6,591 bases of DNA from Clostridia bacterium (GCA_017407725.1 JAFQWB010000097.1:1-6591), one strand, 5' to 3'; counted from the stretch's first letter, positions 1-6,591 are shown. Notes: a model not told the origin generated them from the letters alone. A program made the numbers and translations.

Positions 1-1815
1 ATCGACCTTTCTTCCCTTCTCTCCAAAAAGGGTTGCATCGGACTTGCTTCAAGCCTTGTTGACTTCGACAAGAAATACGAGGGTATTGTAACATACCTTC
101 TCGGAAAAACATTTATATTTGACAACATTGACTCGGCTGAGGCTGCCGCAAAGAGCACGGGATACTCGCTCAGAGCAGTTACTCTTGACGGTCAGATCAT
201 AAATGCAGGCGGATCGTTTACAGGAGGATCTGCCGGCAGATCGAGCGGAATGCTCACAAGATCTTCGGAAATTCAGAATCTTCTTTCCGAGATAGAGCTT
301 CTTTCAGAGAAGGAAAAGACAATTCTCTCCGAGATTGCCGATATCGACAAGAAGATCGAAGAGCTTCAATCTTCCCTTTCATCTGTCAACTCCAATTATA
401 CGCTTCTTGCATCTCTCTACAAGGCAGAGGAAACGTCGCTTTCTATGCTTAAGAATCAGATGGATGCACAGAACGACCAGCTTTCTGTTATTGCAGAATC
501 GAAAAATCACATATTACAGCAGGAAAACGCAAGTATCCAGTTAAAGGAATCGCTTGAAAACGAGCTTATCGAGCTTGAAAAGTCGGTAGAATCTCTTGAA
601 GGCAAGATCGAAATCCTTGCAGGCGAAGTAATCACTGCAGAGGAAGAACAAAGAAAAGCTCTTGAAATCAAGAACGAAAGATATATCGACATCGTTTCGG
701 CATCCAAGGAGCGCGACGCCGCAAAGGCGCTTTGCGACAGACAGAGCGAGTCTATAAACGTTATATACTCAAAGCTCGAACGCAACGAGGCGGCAGAAAA
801 CGAGGCAAGAGCTCATCTTACCGAATACAACGAAAAAATAAACGAAGCACTCACGCTTATCGCTCTTCACGAAAACCGCACGAAAAACATAAGCGAGGAG
901 ATAGATAAGCTGAGGGCTGTTATCGACGAGCTTACCTCAGAGGAGATCGCTCTCAAAGCAAAGCTTACGCAGAAGAACTCGGAAAGAGATATCTACTTCC
1001 AGGAATTCACCAAGCTTGAAATCAAAAAGAGCTCTCTCGGAGGAGAAAGAGAAAAGCTTACAAACAGACTTTACGACGAATACGAGCTTACCTACGCCTC
1101 AGCTAAGGAGCTCGGATATCCCGAGGTTGATGAAAAGACAAGATCAAGCGTTCTTCATCAGCTCGGAAAATACAAATCGAAGATACGCGAGCTCGGCAAC
1201 GTTAACGTTGGTGCTATTGAAGAATATGCGCAGGTCAAGAGCGAATACGATCACTTATCAAAGCAGATCGCCGATCTTAACGAATCAAAGAACAAGTATT
1301 CATCAATACTCTCTAATATCGAAATGGAAATGTGCACAAGATTCACAGAGACCTTCACACAGATCAACGAAAACTTCAAGAGTGTTTTCAAGGATCTTTT
1401 CAGAGGAGGCTCTGCAAATCTCTTCCTGACAGATCCCGACAACGTGCTTACGAGCGGAATCGAGATCCAGGTTGCTCCTCCCGGAAAGGTTATCAACAAC
1501 CTGAAGGCTCTTTCGGGCGGAGAGCAGGTTTTCGTTGCTATCGCAATACTCTTTGCAATATTCAAGGTAAATCCGCCCCCGTTCTGTCTGCTTGACGAAA
1601 TTGAGTCGGCTCTTGACGAGGTCAACGTCGTAAGATTTGCCGAATATGCAAGAAACTACTCTGACAATACTCAGTTTATCATAATCTCGCACAGAAGAGG
1701 TACAATGGAAACTGCAAGCTCGCTCTACGGCGTAACAATGCAGGAGCGCGGCGTAACCTCCCTTCTCTCGGTCAACGTAAACGAGGTCGAGACCAAGATA
1801 GGCGTTAAGGCGTAA
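1..1815 (+). CDS. smc: Chromosome segregation protein SMC, C-terminal half (5' end outside window)
   Basis: The frame is open from base 1 to the TAA at 1813-1815, giving 604 residues, about half of the roughly 1,190 usual for bacterial SMC. The first ATG in this stretch, at 250, is internal: the 83 codons before it encode SMC hinge sequence, with TLDGQIIN (local residues 61-68) and the glycine-rich GGSFTGGS (70-77). Then comes a long Glu/Lys/Leu-rich antiparallel coiled-coil arm (about 85-395), the conserved LGNVNVGAIEEY (398-409), and the C-terminal half of the ABC ATPase head. The head shows the signature LSGGEQ (504-509), Walker B ending in LLDE with catalytic D532/E533, the D-loop ALD (537-539) and the H-loop His564. 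Walker A lies upstream, outside the window. SMC dimers with ScpA/ScpB load near parS/oriC and extrude DNA loops to organise and separate sister chromosomes. ftsY follows 23 bases later, a pairing common in Bacillota. The signature ends in Gln where most SMCs have Lys or Arg. Confidence 0.97.
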   Translation: MDLSSLLSKKGCIGLASSLVDFDKKYEGIVTYLLGKTFIFDNIDSAEAAAKSTGYSLRAVTLDGQIINAGGSFTGGSAGRSSGMLTRSSEIQNLLSEIELLSEKEKTILSEIADIDKKIEELQSSLSSVNSNYTLLASLYKAEETSLSMLKNQMDAQNDQLSVIAESKNHILQQENASIQLKESLENELIELEKSVESLEGKIEILAGEVITAEEEQRKALEIKNERYIDIVSASKERDAAKALCDRQSESINVIYSKLERNEAAENEARAHLTEYNEKINEALTLIALHENRTKNISEEIDKLRAVIDELTSEEIALKAKLTQKNSERDIYFQEFTKLEIKKSSLGGEREKLTNRLYDEYELTYASAKELGYPEVDEKTRSSVLHQLGKYKSKIRELGNVNVGAIEEYAQVKSEYDHLSKQIADLNESKNKYSSILSNIEMEMCTRFTETFTQINENFKSVFKDLFRGGSANLFLTDPDNVLTSGIEIQVAPPGKVINNLKALSGGEQVFVAIAILFAIFKVNPPPFCLLDEIESALDEVNVVRFAEYARNYSDNTQFIIISHRRGTMETASSLYGVTMQERGVTSLLSVNVNEVETKIGVKA

Positions 1816-1827
1816 ACATACTACAAA

Positions 1828-1833
1828 CGGAGA
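1828..1833 (+). promoter_or_regulatory. Ribosome binding site of ftsY
   Basis: CGGAGA lies in the 23-base smc-ftsY gap, with its GGAG core six bases before the ATG at 1839. It is the only purine-rich Shine-Dalgarno match in the gap and supports that start. No promoter or terminator structure is visible in the gap, so ftsY probably shares a transcript with smc. Confidence 0.8.
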
Positions 1834-1838
1834 TATTT

Positions 1839-2741
1839 ATGGGATTTTTTGAAAAACTTAAAAACGGTCTTTTTAAGAGCCGTAACTCCTTTTTCGGAAA
1901 GATAAAACAGATCTTTACCGGAAAGGTCGACGAGGATACATACGAAGAGCTTGAAGAAATGCTCATATGTGCAGACGTCGGAATAAACACAACAGAAGAA
2001 ATTATCGAAAAGCTCAGAGATAAGGTTTTCGAGGAAGGTATAAGCGATGCTGACAAGGCTTTTGAAGCACTCAAAGAAATTCTTCTTGAAATGATCGGAG
2101 ATGAAAGCTCGCTTACCTTCGAGACAACACCCTCTGTACTTCTCGTTATAGGTGTAAACGGAGTCGGAAAGACAACGTCTATCGCAAAGATCGCAAATCT
2201 CTACAAGCACGAGCACAAAAAGGTGCTTCTTGCCGCGGCAGACACCTTCAGAGCAGGTGCTATAGAGCAGCTTGAGATCTGGGCTGACAGAATAGGTGTT
2301 GATATCATCAAGCAGAGCGAGGGCGCAGATCCTGCGGCTGTCGTTTTTGACGCTACTCACGCCGCTATCAAGAGAAACGCCGATCTTCTTATAGTTGACA
2401 CTGCAGGCAGACTTCACAACAAGAAGAATCTTATGGCAGAGCTTGCCAAAATAAACAGAGTCATCGACAAGGAGCTTCCCGGTGTATCGAGAGAAACTCT
2501 TCTCGTTCTTGATTCAACCACAGGTCAAAATGCGGTTCAGCAGGCAAAGGAATTTATGAACAGTGCAGAAATAACCGGTCTTGTACTCACAAAGCTTGAC
2601 GGAACTGCAAAGGGCGGAATTGTCTTCTCTATCAAAAACGAGCTTGGCATCCCCGTAAAATTCATAGGAGTCGGAGAGCAGGTAGACGATTTACAGAGAT
2701 TTGATCCCCGTGAATTTGTCGACGCTATGTTTGAACAATGA
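1839..2741 (+). CDS. ftsY: Signal recognition particle receptor FtsY (SRP GTPase)
   Basis: Complete 300-residue SRP-family GTPase that docks the Ffh-4.5S/6S RNA-ribosome complex at the cytoplasmic membrane and hands nascent membrane proteins to SecYEG. Residues 1-27 form a basic, Phe-rich amphipathic stretch (MGFFEKLKNGLFK...), the likely lipid-binding helix. The N domain follows, with the ADVG motif at 45-48. The G domain has the P-loop GVNGVGKTTS (105-114, Lys111), DTFRAGA of the insertion-box region (135-141), DTAGR (187-191), TGQNAV (228-233), the guanine-specificity motif TKLD (251-254) and the closing GVGE (277-280). DTAGR and the near-N-terminal membrane helix separate it from Ffh, and the Ffh methionine-rich M domain is absent. 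It lacks the long acidic A domain of the E. coli protein, as is normal for Gram-positive FtsY. The start is fixed by a GGAG six bases upstream and by the conserved N-terminus. Its stop overlaps the rdgB start (ATGA). Confidence 0.98.
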   Translation: MGFFEKLKNGLFKSRNSFFGKIKQIFTGKVDEDTYEELEEMLICADVGINTTEEIIEKLRDKVFEEGISDADKAFEALKEILLEMIGDESSLTFETTPSVLLVIGVNGVGKTTSIAKIANLYKHEHKKVLLAAADTFRAGAIEQLEIWADRIGVDIIKQSEGADPAAVVFDATHAAIKRNADLLIVDTAGRLHNKKNLMAELAKINRVIDKELPGVSRETLLVLDSTTGQNAVQQAKEFMNSAEITGLVLTKLDGTAKGGIVFSIKNELGIPVKFIGVGEQVDDLQRFDPREFVDAMFEQ

Positions 2742-3349
2742 AAATAGTACTTGCAACACACAACAAACACAAAACAAAGGAATTCAGGCGAATTTTACAA
2801 ACGCTCGGATGTGATATTGATATACTCACGCTTGACGAGATAGGATTTTCCGGAGAAATAATCGAAGACGGCACAAGCTTCGAAGAAAATGCAATGATCA
2901 AGGCAAGATGTGCCGCAAAGCTCGGATATATCGGAATCGCCGACGATTCGGGTCTTTGTGTTGATGCACTTGGCGGTGCACCCGGAATATACTCTGCAAG
3001 ATATGCGGGTGAAATATGCGACGACAAAGCAAACAACGACAAGCTTCTTTACGAATTAAGAGAGGTTGAGGACAAGGACAGAGGTGCACAGTTCGTTTGT
3101 GCCATCGCTTGTGCCTTCCCTGACGGTAAAAATGATTTTACCGTAAAAGCGGACACCGAGGGCTTCATTACTCACTCGGAAGAGGGTGAAGGCGGATTCG
3201 GATACGATCCTCTTTTCTTCTGTGAGAAGTTCGGAAAGACCTTTGCATCACTTACTCCCGATGAAAAGAACAGTCTCAGCCACAGAGGAAGGGCTATCAA
3301 GCTTTTTGCCGAGAAATTCGCTGATATAATGACTGAAAAGAATAATTAA
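2738..3349 (+). CDS. rdgB: RdgB/HAM1-family dITP/XTP pyrophosphatase
   Basis: Complete 203-residue non-canonical purine NTP pyrophosphatase, the usual family length. It hydrolyses dITP, ITP and XTP to the monophosphate and PPi, keeping deaminated purines out of DNA and RNA. The N-terminal ATHNKHKTKE (6-15) is the substrate-binding motif, with Asn9 and Lys12 typical. EDGTSFEENA (43-52) carries metal-binding acidic residues. ADDSG (68-72) holds Asp70, matching the general base of the family (Asp69 in E. coli RdgB), followed by GGAPGIYSARYAG (79-91). GFGYDPLF (153-160) and LSHRGRA (180-186) bind the base and phosphates. All expected key residues are present. The ATG overlaps the ftsY stop by four bases, and I see no Shine-Dalgarno match before it, which suggests translational coupling to ftsY. 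A 9-bp inverted repeat lies within the gene at 3123-3144. yhbY follows after 14 bases. Confidence 0.97.
   Translation: MKIVLATHNKHKTKEFRRILQTLGCDIDILTLDEIGFSGEIIEDGTSFEENAMIKARCAAKLGYIGIADDSGLCVDALGGAPGIYSARYAGEICDDKANNDKLLYELREVEDKDRGAQFVCAIACAFPDGKNDFTVKADTEGFITHSEEGEGGFGYDPLFFCEKFGKTFASLTPDEKNSLSHRGRAIKLFAEKFADIMTEKNN
3123..3144. repeat. Perfect 9-bp inverted repeat with 4-base loop inside rdgB
   Basis: ACGGTAAAA (3123-3131) and TTTTACCGT (3136-3144) are exact reverse complements separated by ATGA, so the mRNA can fold into a nine-pair stem with a tetraloop. It lies wholly within rdgB codons, encoding about residues 129-136 (DGKNDFTV). No run of T follows, so it does not look like an intrinsic terminator. 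Its function is unknown and it may be chance. Confidence 0.6.
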
Positions 3350-3363
3350 GGTTTGGTACAAAA

Positions 3364-3660
3364 ATGACAAGCAAACAAAGAGCTTACTTAAGAAGCCTTG
3401 CTTCTACACAAAAGGCAATTTTCCAGATCGGAAAAAATGAGATCTCGGAAAATATGTGCATACAGATCTCAAATGCGCTTGAGGCGCACGAGCTTGTAAA
3501 GATCTCGGTCCTTGAAACGTGCGGAACGTCTGCAAAAGAAGCAGCAGAGATACTTGCAAACGGAACAGATTCCGAGGTGGTTACGGTTATCGGAAGAAAG
3601 ATCGTTCTCTACAAGGAATCTGAAAAACACAAGAAGATATTTCTTGAAGATATAAGATGA
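3364..3660 (+). CDS. yhbY: YhbY-family CRM-domain RNA-binding protein
   Basis: Complete 98-residue single-CRM-domain protein, matching the family length (YhbY in E. coli, YqeI in B. subtilis). Family members associate with the pre-50S ribosomal subunit and probably help its assembly. Diagnostic segments are the N-terminal TSKQRAYLRSLA (2-13), FQIGKNEISEN (20-30), ALEAHELVKISVLE (38-51) and the C-terminal VIGRKIVLYKES (75-86). The RNA-binding GxxG loop, GxNG or GKGG in relatives I know, reads GKNE (23-26), so the second glycine is replaced by glutamate. The start is the only ATG in place to keep the conserved N-terminus. The nearest purine-rich match, AAGG at 3348-3351, overlaps the rdgB stop and is rather far away (12 bases). 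Its stop overlaps the yqeK start by four bases, in the place where many relatives have nadD. Confidence 0.94.
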   Translation: MTSKQRAYLRSLASTQKAIFQIGKNEISENMCIQISNALEAHELVKISVLETCGTSAKEAAEILANGTDSEVVTVIGRKIVLYKESEKHKKIFLEDIR

Positions 3661-4277
3661 AAGACGAGCTTTACCGAGCAGTAAAAGAAAAAGAAGATCC
3701 GAAAAGATTTTCACACACTCTTTCGGTAACAAAAGAATGTGAAAGGCTATCGGAAATCTTCCTTCTTGATAACAAGCGCAGAGACGCTCTCATTACAGCG
3801 GCAATGCTTCACGATATAACGAAGGGTTTTTCCGAAAAGGAGCATCTTGATCTTGCTAATGAATACTTTGCAGAAATAAGTGCAGATGATCTTGCATCAC
3901 CCGCGATACTGCATCAGATAACCGGTGCACTTTACGTGAAAAAGTATCTTCACGAGCATTACTCAGCTCTGCTTGATTCTGCGATATCAAAGCACACAAC
4001 GGGAGATGCCGATATGTCACTCACAGACAAGCTTCTTTGCCTTGCAGATTATATCGAAGAAGAAAGAAGCTATGAGAAGTGCAGGCAAACGAGAGAATAT
4101 TTCTACTCTCTCTTAGAAAGCACCGACAAGGAAAGAGCGCTTGATCTTGCCCTTCTTAAATATTTCGAGAATACGGTAAATCACATTAAAAGTAAAAATC
4201 TTGCGGTACATCCTAAAACTCTCAAGGCATATACCGCTCTTAACACAGAGATCAGAAAGGAAACTGACAATGTCTGA
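3657..4277 (+). CDS. yqeK: YqeK-family HD-domain symmetrical Ap4A hydrolase
   Basis: Complete 206-residue HD-domain metal phosphohydrolase. YqeK enzymes split diadenosine tetraphosphate symmetrically into two ADP using iron, lowering the stress nucleotide Ap4A. The metal ligands are visible in order: His20 in RFSHTLSV, His52-Asp53 in AAMLHDITKG, His86 in AILHQITG, His113 in SKHTTGD and Asp131 in LADYIEEER. The HDITKG and SKHTTGD forms separate YqeK from general HD hydrolases. It starts four bases inside yhbY (ATGA), with only a weak GAAGA (3646-3650) six bases before. Its end overlaps rsfS by eight bases. In many Bacillota nadD sits immediately upstream or is fused to yqeK. Here no NadD sequence is fused to the N-terminus, which begins directly with the HD fold. 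Aminoacyl-tRNA synthetases make Ap4A as a by-product, so the nearby leuS fits loosely; that link is inference. Confidence 0.93.
   Translation: MKDELYRAVKEKEDPKRFSHTLSVTKECERLSEIFLLDNKRRDALITAAMLHDITKGFSEKEHLDLANEYFAEISADDLASPAILHQITGALYVKKYLHEHYSALLDSAISKHTTGDADMSLTDKLLCLADYIEEERSYEKCRQTREYFYSLLESTDKERALDLALLKYFENTVNHIKSKNLAVHPKTLKAYTALNTEIRKETDNV
4257..4261 (+). promoter_or_regulatory. Ribosome binding site deciding the rsfS start
   Basis: AAGGA, within the last codons of yqeK, lies eight bases before the ATG at 4270. It favours this ATG over the in-frame TTG at 4201, which would add 23 residues unlike any RsfS N-terminus and overlap yqeK by 77 bases. Confidence 0.7.
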
Positions 4278-4695
4278 AAACATTATTAATACTCAGAGCG
4301 CTGAGTACACTCCCAGAGATCTTACCTCTGCAACATCAGAAGAGGTGGCTCAGGAAATTGCAAAAATTCTTTGGACCAAAAAGGCTAAAGGTATAAAGAT
4401 CCTTAAAGTCAGGGATAAAACCGTTCTTACAGACTATTTCGTTATCTGCAACGGAAACTCGAGCACACAGCTCAAGGGTCTTGCAGGCGAGGTTGAATAT
4501 CAGATGGGATTCTGCGGAATCAAGCCCTACGGTATGGAAGGATATGCTGAGGCTTCCTGGATCCTTATCGACTACACATCGGTAATCGTTCATATTTTCA
4601 ACCGCGATACAAGAGATTTTTATAAGCTTGAAAAGCTCTGGAGTGAGGCTGAAGAGGTTGATATCTCTTCTCTTCTCCCCGAAGATATACAGTAA
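4270..4695 (+). CDS. rsfS: Ribosomal silencing factor RsfS
   Basis: Complete 141-residue DUF143/Iojap-family protein. RsfS binds ribosomal protein uL14 on the 50S subunit and blocks joining with 30S, lowering translation when nutrients are short; it is also a late 50S assembly factor. The conserved core runs from about residue 22 (TSEEVAQEIAKIL) through KVRDKTVLTDYFVICNGNSS (46-65), GMEGYAEASWILIDY (88-102) and VIVHIFNRDTRDFYKLEKLW (105-124). These cover the TDYFVI strand, the WxLIDY strand and the VHIF/FYxLExLW end typical of the family. About 20 extra polar residues precede the core, slightly more than usual. The ATG start is chosen because of the AAGGA eight bases upstream. It overlaps yqeK by eight bases, and leuS begins 26 bases after its stop. 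The cluster with yhbY and yqeK is a classic context for rsfS. Confidence 0.96.
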   Translation: MSENIINTQSAEYTPRDLTSATSEEVAQEIAKILWTKKAKGIKILKVRDKTVLTDYFVICNGNSSTQLKGLAGEVEYQMGFCGIKPYGMEGYAEASWILIDYTSVIVHIFNRDTRDFYKLEKLWSEAEEVDISSLLPEDIQ

Positions 4696-4707
4696 GAAGT
4701 AAATGCG

Positions 4708-4713
4708 AAAGGA
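4708..4713 (+). promoter_or_regulatory. Ribosome binding site of leuS
   Basis: AAAGGA ends eight bases before the ATG at 4722 and supports that start. The 26-base rsfS-leuS gap is far too short for a T-box leader, so leuS is probably read from the upstream operon transcript. Confidence 0.8.
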
Positions 4714-4721
4714 CCATAAAA

Positions 4722-6591
4722 ATGAGATACGATTTTAACGTCATAGACAAGAAATGGCAAGACAGATGGGAAAACGAGCACGCATTTGAAGCTAAGGACT
4801 GCATAGACAAGCCCAAGTTCTACGGACTTGTTGAATTCCCTTATCCCAGCGGCGCAGGAATGCACGTTGGTCACATAAAGGCATATTCGGGTCTTGAGGT
4901 AATCAGCCGCAAGAGAAGAATGCAGGGCTACAACGTACTCTACCCTATCGGCTTTGATGCTTACGGACTTCCCACAGAAAACTATGCCATCAAAACAGGC
5001 ATACATCCGAGAGCAGTTACAGACAAAAACATAGAAAAGTTCACAAGCCAGTTAAAGCGCGTAGGATTCTCCTTTGACTGGAGCCGTGTTGTTGATACAA
5101 CCGAGGAAAGATACTACAAATGGACACAGTGGATATTCCTCAAGATGTTTGAGAACGGACTTGTTTTCCGTGACACAGCGCTTGTAAACTACTGTCCCTC
5201 ATGTAAGGTTGTTCTTTCCAACGAAGACTCTCAGGGCGGTAAGTGCGATATCTGCCACAGCGATATCGTTCAGAAGTCCAAGGACGTTTGGTATTTAAGA
5301 ATCACAGAGTATGCCGACAAGCTTCTTTCGGGACTTGATGAGGTTGACTATTTACCCAACATAAAGATGCAGCAGGTAAACTGGATCGGAAAGTCTACCG
5401 GTGCATTTGTAAACTTCGAGCTTAACGGTATTTCCGAAAAGCTCAGAATCTATACAACAAGACCCGACACGCTTTTCGGTGTAACCTTCATGGTTATCGC
5501 TCCCGAGCATCCTCTTATTGAAAAATACAGAGACAGCATCAAGAACATCGCAGAGCTTGATAACTACAAGGAAGAGTGTGCAAAGAAGACAGAGTTTGAG
5601 AGAACTCAGCTTGTAAAGGATAAAACCGGTGTTAAGATTGATGGAATTACCGCTATCAACCCCGTAAGCGGAAAAGAGATCCCGATCTACACAGCCGACT
5701 ACGTAATGATGGGATACGGCACGGGCGCTATCATGGCGGTTCCCGCACACGACACACGCGACTACGACTTTGCAAAGAAGTTCGGTATTGATATTATTGA
5801 AGTTATCAAGGGCGGAAACATCGAAGAAGCCGCTTACACGGGCGACGGAGAGATGGTAAACTCCGATTTCCTTAACGGATATCTCAAGAAGAGCGATTCT
5901 ATCGATAAGATGGTTGAGGTTCTTGAGGAAAGAGGCATCGGCGAGCGCGGTGTTCAGTACAAGATGAAGGACTGGGCGTTCAACAGACAGAGATACTGGG
6001 GCGAGCCTATCCCGATCGTTCACTGTCCTGCATGCGGAATGGTTCCCGTTCCCTATTCGGAGCTTCCCTTAAGACTTCCCGAGGTTTCTAACTTTATGCC
6101 GGGTGAAGGCGGAGAGAGCCCTCTTGCAAAGATCGATTCATACGTAAATTGCAAGTGTCCCAAGTGCGGCGGCGATGCAAAGAGAGAGACCGACACAATG
6201 CCTCAGTGGGCAGGATCGTCATGGTATTTCTTACGCTATATAGATCCACTTAACGATGACTGCTTTGCTGATCCCGACAAGCTTAAGTACTGGCTCCCCG
6301 TTGACTGGTACAACGGCGGTATGGAGCACGTAACACGTCACCTTATCTATTCAAGATTCTGGCACAAGTTCCTTTACGATATAGGCGTTGTTCCCACAGA
6401 AGAGCCCTATGCGAAGAGAACCGCGCAGGGACTCATTCTCGGACCTGACGGTGAAAAGATGAGTAAGTCTAAGGGCAACGTAGTTGACCCCAACGAGGTA
6501 GTTGACGCATACGGTGCGGACGTTCTTCGTGTATACATCCTCTTTATGGGCGATTACGGCAGTGCTGCTCCCTGGTCAGAAAACAGCGTTA
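4722..6591 (+). CDS. leuS: Leucyl-tRNA synthetase, N-terminal three quarters (3' end outside window)
   Basis: Class Ia aminoacyl-tRNA synthetase that charges tRNA-Leu in the cytoplasm. The window holds 623 complete codons and one extra base with no stop; bacterial LeuRS is usually 800-870 residues, so the anticodon-binding and C-terminal domains are missing. The start follows AAAGGA and gives the usual N-terminus (RYDFNVIDKKWQDRW). The Rossmann fold shows the HIGH motif as HVGH (48-51) and PIGFDAYGLPTENYAIKTG. A zinc module has C158/C161 and C175/C178. The CP1 editing domain has the threonine-rich TTRPDTLFG (from 245) and GTGAIMAVPAHDTRDYDFA (333-351); Asp347 likely matches the amino-anchoring Asp345 of E. 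coli. The catalytic core resumes with RQRYWGEPIPI, a second cysteine set (C435/C438, C477/C479/C482), then GGMEHVTRHLIYSRFWHK and KMSKS (579-583). AQGLILGPDGEKMSKS has no leucine-specific insertion before KMSKS. It resembles the clostridial LeuRS subtype rather than the E. coli form, and the editing site looks intact. Confidence 0.97.
   Translation, partial: MRYDFNVIDKKWQDRWENEHAFEAKDCIDKPKFYGLVEFPYPSGAGMHVGHIKAYSGLEVISRKRRMQGYNVLYPIGFDAYGLPTENYAIKTGIHPRAVTDKNIEKFTSQLKRVGFSFDWSRVVDTTEERYYKWTQWIFLKMFENGLVFRDTALVNYCPSCKVVLSNEDSQGGKCDICHSDIVQKSKDVWYLRITEYADKLLSGLDEVDYLPNIKMQQVNWIGKSTGAFVNFELNGISEKLRIYTTRPDTLFGVTFMVIAPEHPLIEKYRDSIKNIAELDNYKEECAKKTEFERTQLVKDKTGVKIDGITAINPVSGKEIPIYTADYVMMGYGTGAIMAVPAHDTRDYDFAKKFGIDIIEVIKGGNIEEAAYTGDGEMVNSDFLNGYLKKSDSIDKMVEVLEERGIGERGVQYKMKDWAFNRQRYWGEPIPIVHCPACGMVPVPYSELPLRLPEVSNFMPGEGGESPLAKIDSYVNCKCPKCGGDAKRETDTMPQWAGSSWYFLRYIDPLNDDCFADPDKLKYWLPVDWYNGGMEHVTRHLIYSRFWHKFLYDIGVVPTEEPYAKRTAQGLILGPDGEKMSKSKGNVVDPNEVVDAYGADVLRVYILFMGDYGSAAPWSENSV

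Noticed and set aside
250..252. ATG at 250 as the start of a separate 521-residue protein
   Set aside because: The frame is open to base 1, and the preceding 83 codons encode conserved SMC hinge sequence, so this Met is internal to smc.
1821..2417. 198-codon open frame on the minus strand across ftsY
   Set aside because: It is antisense to the conserved FtsY N and G domains, its Cys/Tyr/Ser-rich product has no recognisable motif, and it has no supporting gene context.
3439..3504. Repeated AGATCTC/GATCTCGG words in yhbY
   Set aside because: They fall in frame as Ile-Ser codon pairs (ATC TCx) after Glu, Gln or Lys codons in a strongly codon-biased gene, with irregular spacing. No array or operator is evident.
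4201..4269. Upstream TTG start that would lengthen RsfS by 23 residues
   Set aside because: The added residues are not RsfS-like, the overlap with yqeK would be 77 bases, and the ATG at 4270 has a well-placed AAGGA.
4703..4738. Eleven-codon frame (MRKDHKNEIRF) overlapping the leuS start, considered as a leader peptide
   Set aside because: It contains no leucine codon, has no ribosome binding site of its own and no attenuator hairpin follows. The AAAGGA inside it serves leuS.
5352..6023. 223-codon open frame on the minus strand
   Set aside because: It lies entirely antisense to leuS, whose motifs are intact, and its protein resembles no family I know. Such frames follow from the codon bias of the sense gene.

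Overview
The window is a single-strand run of seven tightly packed housekeeping genes, all on the + strand and cut at both ends. Gene content, order and protein variants point to a Bacillota genome of class Clostridia, probably near the Oscillospirales/Ruminococcaceae. The supporting signs are smc followed directly by ftsY, the LSGGEQ form of the SMC signature, and a clostridial-type leucyl-tRNA synthetase with PIGFDAYGLP and cysteine zinc pairs. Base composition looks like the mid-40s percent GC by eye (not counted). Codon use (many CTT, AGA, GGA, ATA) looks uniform from end to end, so nothing suggests recent transfer. The taxonomic placement is inference.

Layout: (1) 1-1815, C-terminal half of the chromosome condensation ATPase SMC; (2) 1839-2741, ftsY, the signal recognition particle receptor; (3) 2738-3349, rdgB, the house-cleaning dITP/XTP pyrophosphatase; (4) 3364-3660, yhbY, a ribosome-associated CRM-domain protein; (5) 3657-4277, yqeK, an HD-domain Ap4A hydrolase; (6) 4270-4695, rsfS, the ribosomal silencing factor; (7) 4722-6591, the first 623 codons of leuS. 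The gaps are 23, 14 and 26 bases, and the other three junctions overlap by 4, 4 and 8 bases. No promoter, terminator, riboswitch or RNA gene was recognised between genes, so the block is most simply read as one operon or part of one. No stretch over 300 bases lacks a gene.

The genes cover chromosome organisation (SMC), co-translational membrane targeting (FtsY), nucleotide-pool sanitation (RdgB, YqeK), 50S assembly and silencing (YhbY, RsfS) and tRNA charging (LeuRS). YhbY, YqeK and RsfS belong to a well-known conserved bacterial cluster that in Bacillus also holds nadD between yhbY and yqeK. Here nadD is missing and the two flanking genes overlap by 4 bases. I found no undescribed system. 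The points worth a second look are small: the missing nadD, an altered GxxG loop in YhbY, a perfect 9-bp hairpin inside rdgB, and start sites without a Shine-Dalgarno sequence at one overlap.
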